Positions 58,411 through 64,000 of a DNA stretch of 64,000 bases are shown here, piece after piece. Under the pieces are notes generated by a model. That model did not search any database, had not been told where the DNA came from, and worked only from the letters and a program-made list of their open reading frames with translations. The position numbers were made by a program, and so were the translations under genes. The DNA is from Isoetes taiwanensis (lineage: Eukaryota > Streptophyta > Lycopodiopsida > Isoetales > Isoetaceae), in contig JAJEKV010000013.1 of assembly GCA_021234155.1 (NCBI GenBank), forward strand, positions 15,911,877 through 15,975,876, read 5' to 3'. Within the stretch, counting starts at the first letter, position 1. Every line of letters begins with the position of its first letter.

Positions 58411-61333
58411 TTAAAGTTTGAGTGACCATACTAGCAGCAATGTAACAAAGTCATATGCAAGAACCTTTACTTCAGCTAGATCTATGACAGCGAAGTTGCT
58501 TGCTTTGGACTTTGCTCTCTTTCCCACTCCCTGTTTTACCATCTCCAAAGTATAACTCCCATCGAAAAGCATTGGCGATTCGTTCTCATCCAAAGGCACT
58601 TTTAGTTGAGTGGGAATTCCATCCTCTTTGTTACCTCCAAGACTTTAGCTAGCCGTAATGGCTTCCCGTGATTCATCATTATCACCGACAGCTATGAGCA
58701 TTCCTTTCTCAATCTCCTCGAGACCGAACCGGATACTCGAAAGCAACTTGTTGTGCCATGCGCCCGGGGCGGCTGTACATGACTCTGTCATCTTCATCCG
58801 AGCTAGCCAATATCTCTGCTTGTTCCTCTTGATTCTCAACTTGCACGGGGAGAGTTTGCCTAGATGGCCAGCTTGAATGTAACTGTTCTTCGACCTTGTA
58901 ATGAAGCTTGCAACATGTCACGCTGTCGAAAAAAAAGCGAGGCCACCATAAAGCATCTGCCTCCCCAAAGTGGTTAGAGCACGATCAATACTTGTCTCAA
59001 TATAATCCAATGATTTGTTTGAGTCAAATGCTCTTCCCTCCTTTTTACTCTTTGTGATTTCTTTCAAGCTTTTTAGAGGCATTTGCTCTGCAGAGAGCAT
59101 GGAACTAGTATTGGGGATGGTGCTAATGAATTGAATACTCACGATGGCTGCCAATTTGCAAGGATGTGGCATATTTCTTTCCTTGTAAGATGGCCTTGCC
59201 ATCTACAAGTGAAATTTTGATCCGATGTTTGAAATGTAATGTTTCTCAAGGGCTCAATAGCACAAAGGACCCAGTTGATCTCTCCAAAAATCCATTCTTT
59301 GAAATCATAAGTTTCTTCCAATAACTCGATGTCCGGACGAGGATTGTAGGAATCTTGGATAACCTCAATCATTGCTGGTAGGTAGGCTTTTTTTTCGAAA
59401 GCAAGACGCTTAGAGAACCTATCAACATCCGATCAATTTGATCGTGTGTATGACCAACAAGCAGAAACCAATCTTCACCTTCTTGAAGATTTGTTTCTCT
59501 ACTAGCATAGCACGCTAAGCAAACAATGCCCGATTCTTATTTTCCCTTGTCGTGTTGTCTAGTCAAGATATAGAACCTAAGGGTATATGTTCTAGATTGG
59601 AAAGAAGCTTATTCAATATTGTGATAGTGAGATTTGGATCAGCATGAATATTTGATAATTCAAAAAAAATGCCTTGCAAGATAGTTTTCCATTAAATACC
59701 ATAGCACCAACAACATGCGGATGTATGAAATCTTCTTCAAGAAGATCCTTAGGCACATTGACAAAATGTGGTAGGGTGGTCTTCTTCTCGTCCATTCCAT
59801 CAATAACAACCGATATGTAGTTGAGTGGTTGTTCCAAAGGCTTTCTTCCTATGTTTTGTCAATTTTCTCCTTTCCAAAGATTGTTGTTCTCTCTGCTTTG
59901 TTCGGTTTCTCCTTCAATGCATCCGAAATGAAAATATGTTTAGGAAAGAACCTACTTTTAAGTAGAACTAGGCAAGAACACGCCCCGAAGCTTACTTTTA
60001 GTGTGAAGTGTCCTTGCATTTTGTCTCTCGAAGCTTTTAATTCAGAGCATGTAGCACAAAACGACATCCTATGCTTTCTAGGAATGGACACGCCGAGAAA
60101 ACTCTTTTTCCGTGAGCACAAGAAAGTAAGAGTAGCGCATAAAAGCGTTCTCCACCTCAACACACATCTCCTTATAATTATCGTAGACTTCTTGTTTCGC
60201 GGAAATTGTCACCAAGTGGTACATAGGGCTGTTAGGGAGTTTCTCACAAGACTCCTTAAAGAAACCTTCCATCCGTGAAACACATTGAAGGGCATGAATT
60301 CTCGGTTATGCCTCCCGAATGGCGTGAGTCATTGATGCCCGGATTCTTGTCAAGCCTTTTTCTTCAGCGGTCAAGTCGTCACGCGCCTAAAGCATGAATC
60401 AATTTGAAGGCCGTTTGATGCAGGCGGTGTGGCCACCAGCCGTGTAAGTAAACTTCTCACCATCATCCGCCTAATATTGAAGGCTAAGTAGCCCCTTTGG
60501 TCTAGCAGAGTCATTGAATCAGAACTATCACGAATCAACCTCAATTCCTTTAGTCCAATCTTAAGCAAACAACGCTTGAGAACAACAAGCAGCTTTGTAT
60601 GTGTTGCCCGCAAGTGAGCCTCGATCCCATGAGTTTCTTTCTTCTAACGGTTGTACATGCTTTCTTGTGTAAGTTACGCTTTAAGATTCTTACTTGCGAG
60701 GGCTTTGAATTCAACATGGAGTCTTGTGGCTTTGGTAGGTCCTCGCCCCAGACATCAACATGAGGTGTTTCTTCGTCTGAGAGATCAACATGAGGTGTAC
60801 TTGTAGATGCTGAGAGGTTTGATGTGGGCAAGTCCTGGGGGGAGGTGCTTTCCCTCTCTCTGGGAAAAAGTAATCGAGGCTGGTGACGTAGTTGACCAGC
60901 TCCCCGGCGTCGTAGAACACAGAGTTGGGCGTGGTCGCCGATCGCCCTCCCCACTTGTTGTAGTACCATTTAGCGAAATGGATGGAGTTGGTGTGATTTG
61001 CCTCCGTGGGAGGGAGCCTACGGTGGACTATGGGCTTAATGCATCAAAATGAACCGGAGTAGGTAGTCTGAGCTCTCTAGCCTGTGGTGGAGTAAAACGC
61101 ATTGGTGGGGGCAAACGACGTTCAGGAGCAGGGTGTGGTGGAGTAAATTGAACTGGTGGTGGAAGCCGAGGTGGTCGTGGCCGAGAAAACTCAACGTAGC
61201 CGGGTGTTGGAATGTCGGAGGTAGAATATTCGTGGCTACTTCCTCGTGTCCGTTGAGAAGGTGTGAAAGCCATTGCAGAGGAAGCCTCGCGAATGTGAGT
61301 TGAGGCTCGCAGCTTCTTTTTCTCGAAAGCCAT
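58411..61333 (-). pseudogene. Decayed DUF7869-type (transposase-like) gene
   Basis: Three family motifs appear in order on the minus strand: ISVVIDGMDEKKTTLPHF (about 59770-59825), LDNTTRENKN (59533-59562) and VGHTHDQID (59432-59458). Acidic D..D/E and H..D positions at this spacing suggest an RNase H/DDE-like catalytic fold; that role is inferred. Before them is a cysteine segment (RMSFCATCSELK); after them comes NPRPDIELLEETYDFKEWIF. The N-terminus at 61333 (MAFEKKKLRASTHIREASSA) is proline-rich and begins two bases from the palindrome array. The frame changes repeatedly and contains stops even inside conserved motifs, so this copy is dead unless some breaks are introns. The part right of about 58918 is clear; the part at 58411-58917 is less sure. 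Confidence 0.6.
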
Positions 61334-61334
61334 A

Positions 61335-62076
61335 CGGTATAAATTTATACAGAGTTGGTATAAATTTATACAGGAAGAAAAAACTTAAAGCAGATCAGAT
61401 AAATTTATACTGAGATGGTATAAATTTATACTGTAGGAGGGCAACATAGAACAAAGCCTCGGTATAAATTTATACGAAAAACTCACGACACTTGTATTGA
61501 AAACTTTATGGAGAAGCGCTTATATGAAACGGCACTTAGCGAGGTACTTAAGCCCTGGCCACCCAATTATTTTCTATATATATATGCAGCGGCTGAGTCG
61601 GCTCGATGTGCGGGCTTATATACCCCCTTATTTGCTCTCCTAACGCCTATACGCTGCTATACCGGTCATGGCCACTTAAGTCTACTATCCGCATCGTTTC
61701 TAGTTTCTTTTGTTTTAATCTGCTAGAGTGTAAGCGCCCACGGTATAAATTTATACCGATATGGTTCTGGATCGGTATAAATTTATACCGCTTCGAGCAA
61801 CGAAGCCAGTATAAATTTATACCGCCTGCAACACGCTTCGGTATAAATTTATACCGCAAGTGTTCCGAGCCAGATAAATTTATACCGCTGAGCACGAAGC
61901 GGTATAAATTTATACCGTTCCAGAACACAGTCGGTATAATTTATACCGATCCAGAACCATATCGGTATAAATTTATACCGACTGTGTTAATTGAACGGTA
62001 TAAATTTATACCGCCGAAAGCACTCATGCAGATAAATTTATACCGATCGTGGTTCGATCGGTATAAATTTATACCG
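61335..62076. repeat. Array of 16 palindromic 18-mers between divergent genes
   Basis: Sixteen full or variant copies of CGGTATAAATTTATACCG start near 61335, 61356, 61395, 61416, 61460, 61741, 61773, 61807, 61839, 61871, 61900, 61932, 61963, 61996, 62029 and 62059. From 61741 on, spacing averages about 32 bp, close to three helical turns; on the left, spacings of 21 bp occur twice. Several copies keep the right half but carry CAGATAAA on the left. Each palindrome holds TATAAAT on both strands. The array separates the start of the DUF7869 gene from the ParB-like gene. Likely roles are protein-binding sites or a bidirectional promoter. Confidence 0.9.
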
Positions 62077-62269
62077 CTCGTGAACCATTTCGGAATCTTG
62101 GTGTCTAGTGCTTAAAGAATTGTCGCGAACCTTAATATTTTAGTAATATTGTTATGCTTTTAAGCTTAAATAACACAAATAAAGTGATAATTTAGTGTAG
62201 ATTTTATGCTCTTTTAGCCTCTATTTTTACTGTTTTTATGTTACAAAAGGTCGAAAAAGGTTCTGTTTC

Positions 62270-63693
62270 TTGCATAAAAATGGCCTTCTTAACGCTTTTT
62301 CCAGCCCCAAGATCAGGTTTGTACAGAAGGGCCAATCATCAAAGGCTGCACCAATAGAGCCACAGACATACGAACTGAAAGACCAGACGTGGTACGTCCA
62401 CAAGGGCGCAAGAGAGCAAACCCACCGAGGCGCACCTTTTTACTTGTGTCATCAATCGTGAAGGGCAAGTACAAGTCTGACGATTATTACCCTGCCGGCG
62501 AAATTGTCAACCTTGTTGCTACAGACGTCGATGATGAAATTTTAATGAAGTGCATGCATGACAAGGGGGAAGTCTTTTACGTTCTTGAAAGTAAAATGCT
62601 TCGAATAAGCATGTGCAAACCCAAAGACGTGCATGACTACGTGGCTGACAATTACAAGAGTGGCTATGTAAGTATTGTTTAGTGTCTTTACGTATAAATT
62701 TATACCGGTCATCCTCCTAACTTAACCCCATTACGACATTATATATAGTGGACATTTTGATGTCGGTGGTGCTTTGGCGAAGAAAAGGTGTTGGTCAAAG
62801 GTCTCAGGGTACCCCACCCTAACGAAGAGGAAGAGAAGGACGAGGAAATAGAAGAAGAAAAGGAAGAGGAACCAGTGGTAACAAAGGGAAAGGGTAGGAA
62901 GCATTCCCTGGTAGTAGATACACAGGCTCCCACAAAAAAGAAATCTAGAAGCACAAAGTCTTTGACTATAGAGGAGTCAACAGAAGCTCTTCAGAAGGCT
63001 CCTGGAGCAGATATTGTTGTGAAGCCCGCAGATAAATCAAGTGCTATTCTCAAGCGGGTGAATGACACTAAACTGCTGAAGCAAACTATTTCTTTGACAT
63101 TGAGCACCATTAAGAGGCCACCTAAAAATGAAGATGGGGTCGAGTGCTACAGTCCTAAGTCAGATGCGGCACATGTGGCTATAATCAAAACAAAGAATGA
63201 GAAGGAATCCTCATGCCCATGTGTCGCCACTAGTTGTTATGGTGGGACAGGAGTCGCAACCAACTAAAAGATTACAAGAAGGTCGACTTCAAGATTACAC
63301 ATACTACGTTCTTGGAGGCACACATAGTTACAAGGCAAGGAAAGAACTAGCAAAAAAGAAGAAAGCCGTGAACGGTGTGGAAGAGCGTGGGAAGCACATA
63401 TATACGCTTGGTGTAACAGATGAAGAAGCAAAAGTCATTGCCGTGAGTCATAATCTCGACAATGACTTCAGATTAAAAATGAGTTTAATAGACAAGATCC
63501 GTTTCATGCACCGTGGGTACGTGGAATTTAAACAAATGCATGGAGAGGATTTTAAAAAGCAAAAGAATAAGCTGCAGGAGCTTCGAGAAGCCTGTGTGAC
63601 AGAGTGCTGCCTCAGCTATGACTCTGATAAGAAGCCCATTATGGCAGTAAAGCAATACGATAACTACTTTCACCGGCATTCCGAGATGGTCAA
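62270..63693 (+). CDS. ParB/Srx-like domain protein (partial, frame not continuous)
   Basis: The strongest part is 63197-63693. SPLVVMVGQE is followed by YYVLGGTHSYKARKEL (GG at 63314), then HIYTLGVTDEEAKVIAVSHN and DFRLKMSLIDKIRFM. A GG.H...A motif inside an alpha/beta segment is the core of the ParB/sulfiredoxin (Srx) fold, which binds nucleotides or phosphate and in some families cleaves DNA. Upstream are an acidic stretch (about 62818-62870), a basic KKKSRSTK patch and SDAAHVAIIK. An earlier exon-like segment (62389-62668) ends at GTAAGT; the ParB-like segment also ends at GTAAGT (63694). The frame is not continuous near 62450 and 63195, so this copy may be damaged. The gene runs off the window. 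Palindromes lie in its introns. Confidence 0.5.
62691..62708. repeat. Single palindrome copy in an intron
   Basis: CGTATAAATTTATACCGG lies about 20 bp after the GTAAGT donor at 62669, inside the first visible intron of the ParB-like gene. Confidence 0.85.
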
Positions 63694-63757
63694 GTAAGTA
63701 AATGCTCTTCTTTCGTGGTTTTGTAGTATGTTTAGCGTGGTTACAAGTGCCTTGGCA

Positions 63758-63953
63758 CGGTATAAATTTATACCGTGGGAGGCACGGTATAAATTTATAC
63801 CGCGACAAGTCCCGGTATAAATTCATACAAGTAACACGATAAATTTATACCGCCGACTAGTCAAGATAAATTCATACTGCAGTAGCGCGATAAATTTATA
63901 CCGCGCCTAGTCGCTGCAGATAAATTTATACCGCACGGTATAAATTTATACCG
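63758..63953. repeat. Second palindrome array, eight copies
   Basis: Copies start near 63758, 63785, 63813, 63837, 63863, 63888, 63918 and 63936, with mean spacing of about 25 bp. Three are perfect CGGTATAAATTTATACCG; the others have one weakened half. The array starts about 65 bp after a GTAAGT donor, so it is probably intronic, and it may continue past the window. Confidence 0.88.
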
Positions 63954-64000
63954 CGACTACACACCGCGGCGATTTAGACAGAGATCGCGGCAACATATTC

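Noticed and set aside
61335-62076. CRISPR array (short palindromic repeats with spacers of 10-20 bp)
   Set aside because: The repeats are themselves full palindromes, spacers are too short and partly inverted copies of each other, no cas genes are present, and the genome is a plant.
61606-62115. A 169-codon open frame with repeated RYKFIP
   Set aside because: It is just the translation of the palindrome array; the opposite strand gives an equivalent frame with GINLYR/RYKFIP repeats.

Overview
This window looks like nuclear DNA of a seed-free land plant, most likely a fern. The evidence is a multi-exon organellar lipid A gene with plant-style introns, a SIZ1-type PHD/SP-RING gene, AT-rich intergenic DNA, plant-type Copia, Gypsy, LINE, SINE, MULE, hAT and Helitron elements, and DUF7869/ParB-like genes of a kind I associate with multi-copy families in ferns, mosses and cnidarians. 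The species is not proven. Most of the window is repeats; convincing host genes occupy roughly 4 kb.

Layout. 1-515: 3' part of a LINE. 715-20380: two tandem copies of an AT-rich repeat of about 3.3 kb, split by a Copia element (3817-9006, identical 187-bp LTRs, AATTC target duplication) and by a probable Helitron (9814-16778), which itself holds a LINE with a 16-bp target duplication and poly(A) tail (12928-14723) plus SINE pieces. 20381-27744: a region with exon-like islands, cut by a non-coding LTR element (21158-25462, ACTTG target duplication, tRNA-Asp-type primer site). 27745-36049: a Ty3/Gypsy chromovirus with LTRs of about 1.6 kb. 36507-40690: a second Gypsy copy without LTRs. 40693-41333: a LINE ORF1-like fragment.

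42326-50324 is the gene-bearing part: a possible 41-residue two-exon microprotein, an apparently intact 8-exon LpxK homologue (404 aa), and convergent to it an intronless 345-aa PHD-PINIT-SP-RING SUMO-ligase-like gene that has the look of a retrogene. A 982-bp MULE-type element with a 9-bp target duplication lies just upstream of that gene.

51480-55420 holds tRNA-derived SINEs, a tRNA-like sequence and tandem repeats. 55373-64000 is the most unusual part. A decayed DUF7869 gene (minus strand) and a ParB/Srx-like gene (plus strand) diverge from an array of 16 copies of the 18-bp palindrome CGGTATAAATTTATACCG, with mean spacing of about 32 bp. A further copy lies in an intron of the ParB-like gene and eight more follow its last visible exon. 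A nuclease- or ParB-like protein beside clustered palindromic sites recalls parB/parS or a transposase with its binding sites; this link is inference. A GC-rich hairpin at 55373-55414, matching one in inverted orientation at 44325-44367, may mark the end of a large DNA transposon carrying this cassette.
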